From contig NZ_AP028679.1 of assembly GCF_037076455.1 (NCBI RefSeq), forward strand, positions 449,501 to 513,500: DNA of 64,000 nt, written 5' to 3'. Below, one piece after another: positions 16,338-24,300 of this stretch. This DNA comes from Desulfoferula mesophila. GTDB lineage: Bacteria > Desulfobacterota > Desulfarculia > Desulfarculales > Desulfarculaceae. Below the pieces are notes generated by a model, which saw only the letters and a program-made list of their open reading frames with translations, did no database searches and was not told where the DNA came from. The position numbers and the translations under genes are program-made. Position 1 is the first letter of the stretch. Every line of letters starts with the position of its first letter.

Positions 16338-17111
16338 ATGTCCTGGAGCCTGGCCACCTTCAACGTCAACGGAATCAGGGCCCGTTTGCCCCTGCTGTTG
16401 GACTGGCTTAAAAAAGCCTCGCCCGAGGTGGCCTGTCTGCAAGAGACCAAGGTGACCGACGAGGACTTCCCAACCGCCGCCCTGGAAGAGTTGGGTTATC
16501 ACGTTTACTTCCACGGCCAGAAGTCCTTCAACGGGGTGGCCATCCTGAGCAAGCAGGAGGCGTCCGAGGTGGTCTCAGGGCTGGAGCCCGGCGACGGGGG
16601 GCAGGCCCGGGTGCTGGCCGTTCGCCTGGCCACCGGCTGGGTGGTGAACCTCTACGTGCCCCAGGGGCGCGAGGTGGGCCACGAGGCCTGGCACTACAAG
16701 CTGGAGTTTCTGAAGCAGGTGGCGGCCATGCTGCCCCGGCGCTTTGATCCCCAGGAGCCGTTGGTGGTCACCGGCGACATGAACGTGGCCCCCACCGACC
16801 TGGACGTGTACGACCCCAAGCGCATGGCCGGCAAGGTAAGCTGCCACCCCGACGAGCGGGCCGCCTTGCAAAGCATCGAGGACTGGGGCCTCGCCGACCT
16901 GTTCCGCCAACACCACCCCGAGGACAAGCAGTTCACCTTCTGGGACTACCGCCTGCCCCAGTCCTTCAAGCGCGACCTGGGCTGGCGCATCGACCTGATC
17001 CTGGCCACCAAGCCCCTGAGCGCCGCCTGCACCGAGTGTTTGGTGGACACCGAGCCCCGGGGGCTGCCCAAGCCCAGCGACCACACCCCGGTGGTGGCCA
17101 GCTTCAAGTAG
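16338..17111 (+). CDS. xth: Exodeoxyribonuclease III / AP endonuclease
   Basis: A class II AP endonuclease and 3'-5' exonuclease in base-excision repair, of the ExoIII/EEP fold. Catalytic residues are visible: N9 and N11 in TFNVNGIRARL, E36 in CLQETKV, D146 and N148 in TGDMNVAPTDLDV, and D248-H249 in PSDHTPVV. The length of 257 residues is typical. I start at ATG 16338 because AAGGAG lies 8 nt upstream and the fold begins there. A plausible promoter (TGGCAA, 16-nt spacer, TAAGAT) overlaps 16278-16305. Confidence 0.95.
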   Translation: MSWSLATFNVNGIRARLPLLLDWLKKASPEVACLQETKVTDEDFPTAALEELGYHVYFHGQKSFNGVAILSKQEASEVVSGLEPGDGGQARVLAVRLATGWVVNLYVPQGREVGHEAWHYKLEFLKQVAAMLPRRFDPQEPLVVTGDMNVAPTDLDVYDPKRMAGKVSCHPDERAALQSIEDWGLADLFRQHHPEDKQFTFWDYRLPQSFKRDLGWRIDLILATKPLSAACTECLVDTEPRGLPKPSDHTPVVASFK

Positions 17112-17130
17112 GGCGGTGCCGCCGCGAGCC

Positions 17131-17160
17131 TTGCCCTTTTCCCATCGGCGATGCTATGGT
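17131..17160 (+). promoter_or_regulatory. Candidate promoter of the 37-residue membrane protein
   Basis: TTGCCC (17131-17136), an 18-nt spacer and TATGGT (17155-17160). It lies 43 nt before the ATG at 17203. Confidence 0.45.
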
Positions 17161-17202
17161 TTAGAGGTCTCACACCCCAAAGCGCCCAGGGAGGATGCGG
17201 CC

Positions 17203-17316
17203 ATGAACTGGCAATTTTATTTGATCGTGGGGGGCTCCATCGCCTTGGCCCTGTTCATCACCTGGCTGGGCCGTTGCCAAGATAAAAAGGACGAGGCCGC
17301 TTCCTCCAAGGGATAG
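17203..17316 (+). CDS. 37-residue single-pass membrane small protein
   Basis: The frame from ATG 17203 encodes MNWQFYLIVGGSIALALFIT, then WLGRCQDKKDEAASSKG. One hydrophobic helix (residues 4-21) is followed by a charged, Lys- and Asp-rich cytoplasmic tail with one cysteine. GGGAGG sits 7 nt upstream and a promoter-like pair lies in front of it, which favours a real gene over chance. No family recognised. Such proteins often modulate a larger membrane complex, but nothing here names a partner. Confidence 0.6.
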   Translation: MNWQFYLIVGGSIALALFITWLGRCQDKKDEAASSKG

Positions 17317-17374
17317 CCGTCGCGCTTTACCTCCCAACAATCTCGCCGCCGGCCGCCAGGGCCGAGCGCCGCGC

Positions 17375-17863
17375 TCAGGCTATCAGGTCTTCCTGCCAGG
17401 TGTAGTCGAACTGACAGAGTTCGTCGCCCTGGCCGATGAAGGTGGGGCGCTCCAGGTGCAGCTTGGGCGAATAACCCCGGGCAAAGGCGAAGTCACGGCA
17501 GCAGGAGAGCACCGGCAACAGCTCCGGGGCCAGGCCCATCTTTTCATACAGCTTCAGATAGCCGCAGCCGGTCACCGTCAGGCTCATGCGGTCCCGCCCC
17601 AGTTCGTAGCCTTCGGTCTCCAGGGAGCCGGGCACGGCCATGAGCCGGTCCCAGATGGTGGCGAAATGCTCCAGGCTGGGCCCGGTCTTGGACTCGGCGG
17701 CAAAGGCCTTGCCCGCCTCCTCGGCGGTGTGCTCCACCATCTGGGTCATGGCCGCCAGGGCCTCTTCCTGACCCAGGCGCTTTTTGAGCACCTCGTATAC
17801 CTGGGCCAACACCGTGGCCTCGATCTCCCGGCGCACCAACAGGGGAACCTGGTTGACGTTCAT
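17375..17863 (-). CDS. Probable L-2-amino-thiazoline-4-carboxylic acid hydrolase family protein
   Basis: A 162-residue protein resembling the ATC-hydrolase family. It has an N-terminal helical region, a central GRDRMSLTVTGCGYLKLYEKMGL segment, the cysteine pair LSCCRDFAFARGY, and a terminal FIGQGDELCQFDYTW. In that family a conserved cysteine near the C-terminus acts in hydrolysis, or the fold serves as a sensor. I start at ATG 17863 with GGGAG 7 nt upstream. It lies downstream of the thiolase operon but is separated from it by a strong terminator, so it is probably expressed independently. The family call rests on remembered pattern, not on a search. Confidence 0.6.
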   Translation of the reverse strand: MNVNQVPLLVRREIEATVLAQVYEVLKKRLGQEEALAAMTQMVEHTAEEAGKAFAAESKTGPSLEHFATIWDRLMAVPGSLETEGYELGRDRMSLTVTGCGYLKLYEKMGLAPELLPVLSCCRDFAFARGYSPKLHLERPTFIGQGDELCQFDYTWQEDLIA

Positions 17864-17940
17864 GCCTTTACTCCCGGCAAGGGTGTGATGTAGGGGCTTG
17901 GTCCAGCTTGCCCCATCGAGCGCGCGGGGCGCAACGGGCA

Positions 17941-17975
17941 AAAAATCGCCGCCCGGCCGGGGCCGGGCGGCGATG
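17941..17975 (-). terminator. Strong rho-independent terminator of the acyl-CoA operon
   Basis: A 14-bp perfect stem (17946-17959 with 17962-17975) followed on the minus strand by a run of six T (17946-17941). It lies 44 nt after the thiolase stop and marks the end of the operon beginning at 22974. Confidence 0.92.
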
Positions 17976-18018
17976 CGTCAGACAAGGGTTATGGCCGGCG
18001 GAGCAGGCCCGCCTTGGC

Positions 18019-19212
18019 TCAGGAAACCTTGAACACCACCGAAGCGGCGGTGTCGCCGGCGGCGCAGCCCGCGAACAGGCCGTAGCCGCCGCCCTTCATG
18101 ACCAGCTCTTCGATAAGTTCCACCATGCAGCGGGAGCCGGTGGGGCCCTGGGGGTGGCCGAAGATCATGGAGGAGCCGTAGTTGTTGAATATCTCGTCGG
18201 GGATGTTCATCAGGCGGCCCATGACGATGTCGTTGATGGTGAAGGGGTTGTGGGTCTTCACCGCGGCCAGGTCCTTGACCTCCAGCCCGGCGTTTTTCAG
18301 AGCCATCTGGGCCGAGGGGGTCACCGCCGCGGCCATGCGGGCCTTGGCCGCCCGGGCGTAGCCGTAGGAGAGAATCTGGATGGTCACGCTCTTGTCGGCG
18401 CTTAGCTCCTGGGCCTTTTCCTGGGTGGTGACGATGAGCCCGGCGTTGCCGTCGGCCGGGTGGGTCTGGGCCCCGAAGGTCAGGGCGCCGTCGGGCAGGA
18501 TGGGCTTCAGGGAGGCCAGCCCCTCGGCGGTGGTGGGCATGATGCCCTCGTCGGCCTCCACGGTGATGGTCTTCTTTTTGCTGACCTTCACGTCCACCGG
18601 GATCATGTAGCCCTTTTGGAAGGCCCGGTCGTCGGCCAAGGCCATCTCGTACTGCTCATAGCGCCTGAGCGCCATGGCGTCGGACTCTTCCTTGCTTACC
18701 CCGCCGTTGTCCTGGCCCACCAGCTCGGCGGTCATGAACATGGCCTTGCCGCCGTAGGGGTCCTTGTTGAAGTTGTCCATCATCCAGTTTTCGCTGATCA
18801 CCTCGGCGCCGGGGCCCTTGGGGTTGGGCCACACGGTGTGGGGGCCGTTGGAGCAGCGGTCGGTGGTGGCCACCAGGTTGCACTCGTAGGCGCCGCACTC
18901 CAGGCCGGCGGCCGCGGTGTAGAGCGCGGTGGCGCTGGTGGCGCAGGCCTGGCTCACGGTGGAGCCGGAGATGCGGTCGTTGCCCATGAGGGCGCAGTAC
19001 CAGGGGTTGGCATAGAACCAGGAAGGCATGCCGATGGTCATGCCGAAGGTGCAACCGTCGAACACGGCCGGGTCGATGCCTCTGAGCTCCAGGAACTTCT
19101 TGGTGGTGTCTGCCGCAAGCTTGATGGGATGCTCGTTTTGGAACGATCCCTGCCAACGGGAAAAGGGCGAGGACCAGTATCCTTTGTAGGGAACGAAGGC
19201 TTTGCTAAACAT
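18019..19212 (-). CDS. Thiolase-family protein (acetyl-CoA acetyltransferase-like)
   Basis: A 397-residue thiolase-fold protein, last gene of the acyl-CoA operon. The nucleophile is C90 in VSQACATSATAL, the active-site His lies in GHPQGPTG near residue 355, and the second cysteine is in FAGCAAGD near 384; NPFT (NEAF-like position) is also present. Classical degradative thiolases have GHPIGATG and a CxGGG motif, so this member is divergent and may use an unusual acyl-CoA. GGAG lies before the ATG. Together with the CoA ligase, activase and dehydratase it suggests activation, dehydration or reduction, and thiolytic cleavage of a carboxylic acid. Confidence 0.82.
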   Translation of the reverse strand: MFSKAFVPYKGYWSSPFSRWQGSFQNEHPIKLAADTTKKFLELRGIDPAVFDGCTFGMTIGMPSWFYANPWYCALMGNDRISGSTVSQACATSATALYTAAAGLECGAYECNLVATTDRCSNGPHTVWPNPKGPGAEVISENWMMDNFNKDPYGGKAMFMTAELVGQDNGGVSKEESDAMALRRYEQYEMALADDRAFQKGYMIPVDVKVSKKKTITVEADEGIMPTTAEGLASLKPILPDGALTFGAQTHPADGNAGLIVTTQEKAQELSADKSVTIQILSYGYARAAKARMAAAVTPSAQMALKNAGLEVKDLAAVKTHNPFTINDIVMGRLMNIPDEIFNNYGSSMIFGHPQGPTGSRCMVELIEELVMKGGGYGLFAGCAAGDTAASVVFKVS

Positions 19213-19293
19213 GGTCTGCTCCGTATCGGTTAAACGGTGGTAGCCACAATGGCAGCCCGTGATTTACTGGTGTTGCTTCCTGGATGTTGCGTC

Positions 19294-20871
19294 CTATTTG
19301 TCCGACCAGTGTCCGTAGCGGTCCCTTAGCACCCGGTGCAATATCTTGCCGGTGCCGGTGCGGGGCATCTCCTCTTCGGCCACGAAATAGATGTTCTTGG
19401 GGCGCTTGAAGCCGGCGATCTTGCCCTTGGTGAACTCCGAGAGCTCCTTGGCCAGCTCTTCGCCGGGCTCGTAGCCCTGGTGGGTGATGACCACGGCGGT
19501 GACGCTCTCGCCCCACTTGTCGTCGGGCACCCCGATCACCGCCACGTCCTTGACCGCCGAGTGGCCGCCCAGGCAGTCCTCCACCTCGCTGGGGTAGACG
19601 TTCTCCCCGCCGGTGATGATCATGTTCTTCTTGCGGTCCACCAGGTAGTAGTAGCCCTCGTCGTCCATGTAGGCCATGTCGCCGGCGCTGAAGAAGTCGC
19701 CCACGAAGGCGTCCTTGGTCACCTCGGGCAGCTTCCAGTATTCGCTGAACATGGCCGGGCCCCGGGAGTAGAGCTCGCCCACCTCGCCCACGGGCACCTC
19801 TTTTTTGTCCTCGTCCAACAGTTTGATGACATCGGTGCCGGGGATCTCGCGGCCGATGGAGCCCAGCTTGTCGAATTGCTCCGAGGGCAGCAGCAGGGTG
19901 ACCAGGCCGGCCTCGGTGGAGCCGTAGGCCTCGTAGAGCTGGCTGTTGACGAAGTAGTCCATGATGGACAGCTTGAGATCGCGCCGGGCCGGGGCCGAGG
20001 AGATCAAAAGCTTTTTCACGCAATCCACGTTGTATTTGGCCTTAACCTCCTCAGGCAGGGCCAGCATCATGATGTAGTGGGTGGGCACCAGGGAGGTGAA
20101 GGTGATGCCGAACTCGCTCAGGGTCTTGATCATGTGCTCGGGGTCGAAGGACACCGAGTTGTACACCAGCGCCGTGGCCCCCAGGCAGGTGAACACGAAG
20201 GAGTAGAACACGCTGTTGATGTGGCACATGGGCATGACCAACAGGCCGCGGTCGTCGCGGTCGTAGCCCATGGCCGCGATGTTGGTCCAATACTTGCCCG
20301 CCAGCGACTCGTGGGTGCGCACCACGCCCTTGGGGCGGCCGGTGGTGCCGGAGGTGTACATGATGATCCAGGTGTCCTCGTCGTAGACCTTGGTGGCCGG
20401 CTCCTCGGGCGAACCGGCGGCCATCAGCTCCTCCAGGTGGGTGTAGCCCGCCGGGGCGTCGCCCTCGCCCATGTAGATGTAGCCCTTGTCCTTGATGGTC
20501 TCGAAATCTGGCTTGGCGTCGGTCACGTCGGCGGCGAAGGGCTTCTCCACGATGATGGCGCTGACTTCGGCGTTGTTGAGGATGTAGGTGTATTCGACAG
20601 GGGTCAGGCGGAACATGATGGGCACGGCCACGAAGCCGCCCTTGGCGCAGGCCCCGTAGAACTCCATCCACTCCAGGCAGTTGTAGGCCAACATGGCGAT
20701 GCGGTCGCCTTTTTTGAGCCCCAGGTCGCCCAGGGCGTTGGCCAGGCGGCAGCAGCGCTCGTTGTACTCCTTGAAGGTCAAGGATCGGTTCAGATCCGCC
20801 ACCCCCTCCTTGTCCGGAAACTTGATGGCGTTTACCCGAAGAATATCGGCCACGGTGAGCCAGCGGTTCAT
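19294..20871 (-). CDS. AMP-dependent acyl-CoA ligase
   Basis: A 525-residue member of the ANL adenylating superfamily that activates a carboxylate to its CoA thioester with ATP. The P-loop is YTSGTTGRPKG from residue 172; YGSTEAGL and the GDMAYMDDEGYYYLVDRKKNMI hinge block (split here only in description) follow, then the C-terminal lid with PRTGTGKILHR. It resembles medium-chain or aromatic acid ligases, but the substrate cannot be read from sequence alone. It lies between the activase and the thiolase in the same operon, separated from the activase by a GC hairpin. Confidence 0.9.
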   Translation of the reverse strand: MNRWLTVADILRVNAIKFPDKEGVADLNRSLTFKEYNERCCRLANALGDLGLKKGDRIAMLAYNCLEWMEFYGACAKGGFVAVPIMFRLTPVEYTYILNNAEVSAIIVEKPFAADVTDAKPDFETIKDKGYIYMGEGDAPAGYTHLEELMAAGSPEEPATKVYDEDTWIIMYTSGTTGRPKGVVRTHESLAGKYWTNIAAMGYDRDDRGLLVMPMCHINSVFYSFVFTCLGATALVYNSVSFDPEHMIKTLSEFGITFTSLVPTHYIMMLALPEEVKAKYNVDCVKKLLISSAPARRDLKLSIMDYFVNSQLYEAYGSTEAGLVTLLLPSEQFDKLGSIGREIPGTDVIKLLDEDKKEVPVGEVGELYSRGPAMFSEYWKLPEVTKDAFVGDFFSAGDMAYMDDEGYYYLVDRKKNMIITGGENVYPSEVEDCLGGHSAVKDVAVIGVPDDKWGESVTAVVITHQGYEPGEELAKELSEFTKGKIAGFKRPKNIYFVAEEEMPRTGTGKILHRVLRDRYGHWSDK

Positions 20872-20907
20872 AACTACATCCTCTCCCGTTAGGGTTAAAC
20901 CCCTTTT

Positions 20908-20938
20908 GGCCGGGGGGTCCCCTCAAACCGCCCCGGCC
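20908..20938 (-). other. Intercistronic GC hairpin in the acyl-CoA operon
   Basis: GGCCGGGG (20908-20915) pairs with CCCCGGCC (20931-20938) around a 15-nt loop, between the activase stop and the ligase start. On the minus strand it is followed by AAAAGGGG rather than T, so it is not a good terminator. It might set relative expression or mRNA stability. Confidence 0.4.
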
Positions 20939-20950
20939 GTGGGGCCTTGG

Positions 20951-21739
20951 CTACTCGCGCGCCAGTTGCCGGGCTCTGAAGTCCCGGGCCAGGATGGCCG
21001 CCCCCCAGGCGCCGTTGAGCTGGGGGCGGGGAGGCAGGAGCACTTGGCGTCCCAACTCCTCGCTCAGCATCTGGGCCAGATAGGGGTTGTGCGCGGCCAC
21101 TCCGCCGGTCATGACTACCGTGCCTTCGAGGATGTCCATTTCCATGACCCGCTTGACCACCGAGCGGAACAGGCCCTTGACCAGGGCCTCGACCTTGACG
21201 CCGTCGCGTATCTTGGACAGCACTTCGGTGGCGGTGAATACGGTGCAATAAGCGCCCAGGGTGGCCTCTTCTTGGGCGTCCCGGGCCAGTTGGTCGAGGC
21301 TCTCCAGGGGCAGATCCAGGCGCAGGGCCATTTCTTCCAGAAAGGCTCCGGTGCCCGCCGCGCACTTGCGGTTCATCTTGAAAGAGGTGCGCATACCCTT
21401 GGCGTTGAGCTTGATGATCTTGTTGTCTTGGCCTCCTATGTCCACCACGGTGAGCGCCTGGGGAAAATGATGATAGGCCCCGGCGGCGTGGCAAGCTATC
21501 TCGGTACGGGTCTCCTGGGCCATGGTGGCGTTCTTGCGGCCATAGCCGCAGGAGAAAATCCCGACGATGTCTTTCTGGTCCACCCCGGCCTGCTTGGCGG
21601 CCTCTTCCAAGGCCAGGTTGGCGCTGGCGGTGAAATCCACCCCCGAGCGCCGCACCGCGCTGCCCAAGAGGGCGCCGGAGTCGTCTATCAACGCCGCCTT
21701 GGTGGCGGTGGAGCCGATGTCTATGCCGCCGAAGACCAT
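20951..21739 (-). CDS. Acyl-CoA dehydratase activase (BadF/BcrA/HgdC ATPase family)
   Basis: An ASKHA-fold ATPase that reduces its partner [4Fe-4S] dehydratase or reductase by ATP-driven one-electron transfer. The 262 residues match HgdC-type activators. Motifs are GGIDIGSTATK at the N-terminus, GGQDNK at 102-107, and KCAAGTGAFLEEM with the cluster-ligand cysteine C126; a second conserved cysteine is in FSCGYGRKN. The usual homodimer shares one [4Fe-4S] cluster. Its start codon shares one base with the stop of the dehydratase gene (TGATG), so the two are translationally coupled and probably a cognate pair. Confidence 0.93.
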   Translation of the reverse strand: MVFGGIDIGSTATKAALIDDSGALLGSAVRRSGVDFTASANLALEEAAKQAGVDQKDIVGIFSCGYGRKNATMAQETRTEIACHAAGAYHHFPQALTVVDIGGQDNKIIKLNAKGMRTSFKMNRKCAAGTGAFLEEMALRLDLPLESLDQLARDAQEEATLGAYCTVFTATEVLSKIRDGVKVEALVKGLFRSVVKRVMEMDILEGTVVMTGGVAAHNPYLAQMLSEELGRQVLLPPRPQLNGAWGAAILARDFRARQLARE

Positions 21740-22974
21740 CAGGCGGCCATTTCCTCGATCTGCTCCACAAAGGCCTCGATATTGGTCTTGGCCTGCTCGT
21801 CGCTGAAGCAGCGCAGGTCGTTGAGGTCGCCGTTGATGACCAACGAGGGCACCCCGTGCACCTCGGCGAAGCGCTGGGGCAGGCCGTAGCGGCTGTTGGA
21901 GTTGTTGGGGCAGGTCTTGGCGTCGTGGAAGATGATGCCCTGGCAGCCGTAGCGCTCTACGTGCTCGAGCATGTAGGCCTCCTTGTAGGCCTCGTCGCGC
22001 ACGATGAACAGTTCGGTGTAGGCCCGGGCCATGGACTCAAAGGGATCGGCCGCGTCAAAAGCGCCGAAGATCCAGGAGTTGCAGTAGGTGGAGCAGACGA
22101 TGGCCGCCTTGAGCTCGTTCATCAGCTCGGCCAGCATGCGCAACCGGCCCCAAACGGGCATGCCGTCCCAATACAGGCGCAGGCGCTCGCCGGGCACGGC
22201 GGAGTAGCCCGCCTTTTCGCGCTCCACCAGCTCGGCCAACAGGGTGTTGTAATACTCGATGGCCTCGGGACGGCCCCTGAGCACCACCGCCGGAGCCATG
22301 TGGATGGTGTGGTCGAAGAAGTTCATCTGGGCGGGCACCCGGGCGCCGTATTCCAATACCGCGCGCCACTGCTCGGTGCACTGCTTGGATAGGCCCACCA
22401 CCTCGCGCAGGCGGTCGATGTCGAACTTGTTGCCGCTGACCTTTTCCAGGGTGGGGATGAGATCCTTGATCTGCTGGGCCACGTCGGCCACCATGTACTC
22501 GCGCACTTCGCCCACGCCCCGGTGGGTGCGCACCCCGATGGCCGGCACGTTGAAGTGGCGGCCGTACCACTCGAACCAGTCCTGCACGTCGCGGCACTGG
22601 TTGGTGTTGAACACCAACACGTCGGGCTTGGGCACGCCCTTGATGCCGTAGGCCTTGGTCAGGGGGGTGATGCCCTTGAGGAAGGCGCCGACGTCGGCGG
22701 TGAGGTAGGAACAGATGTCCGGGCTGTAGCCGATGGCGTTGGCCACGGGTATGGTATCGGTGGCGATGCGCGAGGCGCCCAAAAGGGCCCCGTGGTTCTC
22801 GGGGTAGTAGACCTCGAAACCCATGGCGATGAGCAGTTCGGCAGGACCCACGCTGGTGCACCAGGCCACCTTGGGGCTGCCCTCGGCCGCGGCGCGGTCC
22901 AGGGCCAGGAAGTGGTCGGCCATCAGCTTTTTCATCATCTTGGTTGCTTGAATCGGCGGTGTTTTTTCAGACAT
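21739..22974 (-). CDS. Single-subunit 2-hydroxyacyl-CoA dehydratase/benzoyl-CoA reductase-type protein
   Basis: A 411-residue member of the HgdB/FldB/BcrB/BcrC family, first gene of the acyl-CoA operon. Conserved cysteines that should bind an iron-sulfur cluster are C39 (WCTSVGPAELL), C88 (YSPDICSYL) and C127 (TNQCRD). Further cysteines follow later (VCSTYCNSW, KTCPNNSN). Known 2-hydroxyacyl-CoA dehydratases need two different subunits, and class I benzoyl-CoA reductase needs four, yet only one family member is encoded here. It could be a homodimer, as in double-cubane cluster proteins. An operator-like palindrome lies 90 bp upstream. The substrate is unresolved. Confidence 0.85.
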   Translation of the reverse strand: MSEKTPPIQATKMMKKLMADHFLALDRAAAEGSPKVAWCTSVGPAELLIAMGFEVYYPENHGALLGASRIATDTIPVANAIGYSPDICSYLTADVGAFLKGITPLTKAYGIKGVPKPDVLVFNTNQCRDVQDWFEWYGRHFNVPAIGVRTHRGVGEVREYMVADVAQQIKDLIPTLEKVSGNKFDIDRLREVVGLSKQCTEQWRAVLEYGARVPAQMNFFDHTIHMAPAVVLRGRPEAIEYYNTLLAELVEREKAGYSAVPGERLRLYWDGMPVWGRLRMLAELMNELKAAIVCSTYCNSWIFGAFDAADPFESMARAYTELFIVRDEAYKEAYMLEHVERYGCQGIIFHDAKTCPNNSNSRYGLPQRFAEVHGVPSLVINGDLNDLRCFSDEQAKTNIEAFVEQIEEMAA

Positions 22975-23062
22975 GACATCGTCTCCGGCCTATGCGACAC
23001 TTTGCCGCCGTGCAAGGCCGGAAACACGGCAAAGCGGGCCAAAAATGGTAGACACATGGTTA

Positions 23063-23089
23063 CAAGTTAGCTACAATCTAGCTAACTTG
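23063..23089. promoter_or_regulatory. Perfect 10-bp inverted repeat, candidate operator between divergent operons
   Basis: CAAGTTAGCT (23063-23072), 7 nt, then AGCTAACTTG (23080-23089). It is AT-rich in a GC-rich setting. It sits between the minus-strand acyl-CoA operon (start 22974) and the plus-strand Hdr operon, and overlaps the region upstream of a plus-strand -10 candidate TATAGG (23093-23098). The geometry suits a dimeric TetR- or GntR-type regulator; no regulator gene is adjacent. Confidence 0.7.
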
Positions 23090-23097
23090 CACTATAG

Positions 23098-23186
23098 GCA
23101 GGCCCGTCAGGCTTGTCAAGCGCTAATTTCCGGAGCTTAATCCGGCGCTTAGGGCCTTTTGCCCCCCCCTTGCGGGGGCGGTTTTT
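23098..23186 (+). promoter_or_regulatory. Structured 5' leader with intrinsic terminator before the Hdr operon
   Basis: Nested stems are visible: AGGCCC at about 23100 with GGGCCT near 23153, AAGCGC (23118-23123) with GCGCTT (23145-23150), and CCGGA (23130-23134) with TCCGG (23141-23145). They are followed at once by a C-rich/G-rich hairpin (CCCCC 23165-23169 with GGGGG 23174-23178) and TTTTT (23182-23186). The hdrA-like start is 40 nt further on. A structured domain followed by a terminator ahead of an operon is the arrangement of an attenuator or riboswitch. Confidence 0.5.
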
Positions 23187-23226
23187 CGGGCCGGCAGATA
23201 AAGCTCTTATAACAGTTGAGGAAGCT

Positions 23227-24300
23227 TTGACCAACGCCCAATTGGACACGCCGGTGCTGATCCTGGGAGGCGGTGTTGCCGGGTTGGCCGCGGCGGTGGA
23301 CCTGGGCCGCCGGGGGGTGGCCGCCACCTTGATCGAGCGGGAACCCCGCCTGGGAGGCAGGGCCTCCGGGTTTTGCTGCAAGGCCACAGAGGCCTGCGCC
23401 CGTTGCGGGGCCTGCCGCCTGGGCGAGCTGCTGGCCCAGGCGGCCAAGTTGCCCCAGCTGAGTATCTACACCGCCGCCTTGGCCGTGGCGACCCAGCCCC
23501 GGGGCGAGGGATGGCTGGTGGAGCTGGCCCCCCAGCCCGGCGGCGAGGCCGGGCCCGGTCCGGGCCGCCCCCTTGAGGAGCGGACCACGGTGGCCGCCCA
23601 GGCGGTGATCCTGGCGGTGGGGGCCGAGGCCTTCGATCCGGCGGGCAAGACCCGTTTCGGCCACGGCCGGGTGGACGGGGTGTTCAGCGCCCTGGAGCTG
23701 GAGGCCATGCTGGCCCAGGGGGCCCTGGGGCCCCAGGCCCTGGCCCCGGCCAAGGTGGCCTTCATCCAATGCGTGGGCAGCCGCGACGCCTCCCTGGGCC
23801 GTCTGTGGTGCTCCCGGGTCTGTTGCGGCTACGCCCTGCGCATGGCCCGGGTCATCCGGGGCCTGTTGCCGGAAAGCGAAATCACCTTCTTCCACATGGA
23901 CGTGCAGGACTACGGCCGGGCCTGGGAGTCCGAGCTGGCCGAGCTGCGCCAAGACATGCGCTTCGTGCGGGCCATGCCCGGCGAGGTCACCGCCGGGCCT
24001 GAGGGCCCCCTGGTGAACTACGCCCTGGCCGGGGAGCCGCCGCTCAGGGAGGGTTTCGACCTGGTGGTGCTCTCGGTGGGCCTGGGCCCGCCCGCCGGGG
24101 CGACCGCCCTGGGCGAGCTGTTCGGCGCGGGCGTGGACGGCGACGGTTTCCTGGCCAGCCAGGACGGTCCGGCCGGGGTGTTCGTGGCCGGGGCGGCGGC
24201 CGGTCCCCGCTCCCTTAACGAATCCATCGTGCACGGCTCCCTGGCCGCCTCGTGGGCGGCCGGGCGGGTGGCCGCCCTGGCGGAGGCGCGCCATGGCTAA
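23227..24300 (+). CDS. HdrA-like FAD/iron-sulfur flavoprotein (short form)
   Basis: A 357-residue flavoprotein resembling the core of HdrA/QmoA. The FAD Rossmann motif is LILGGGVAGL (11-20), ending in an acidic residue in LIEREPRLGG. A cysteine cluster follows at residues 50-63 (CCKATEACARCGAC), the position where HdrA has its extra Cys-rich motif. A second region, KVAFIQCVGSRD, then CSRVCCGYALRMA, is typical of HdrA-type proteins. It lacks C-terminal ferredoxin domains. I start at TTG 23227 because GAGG lies 5 nt upstream. It is the first gene of a tightly overlapping Hdr operon, so it probably channels electrons among flavin and the Hdr clusters. Confidence 0.8.
   Translation: MTNAQLDTPVLILGGGVAGLAAAVDLGRRGVAATLIEREPRLGGRASGFCCKATEACARCGACRLGELLAQAAKLPQLSIYTAALAVATQPRGEGWLVELAPQPGGEAGPGPGRPLEERTTVAAQAVILAVGAEAFDPAGKTRFGHGRVDGVFSALELEAMLAQGALGPQALAPAKVAFIQCVGSRDASLGRLWCSRVCCGYALRMARVIRGLLPESEITFFHMDVQDYGRAWESELAELRQDMRFVRAMPGEVTAGPEGPLVNYALAGEPPLREGFDLVVLSVGLGPPAGATALGELFGAGVDGDGFLASQDGPAGVFVAGAAAGPRSLNESIVHGSLAASWAAGRVAALAEARHG

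Noticed and set aside
21739-22974. Firm assignment as class I benzoyl-CoA reductase
   Set aside because: Only one reductase-type subunit and one activase are encoded, whereas class I enzymes need four subunits. The aromatic substrate is not supported by any neighbouring gene.
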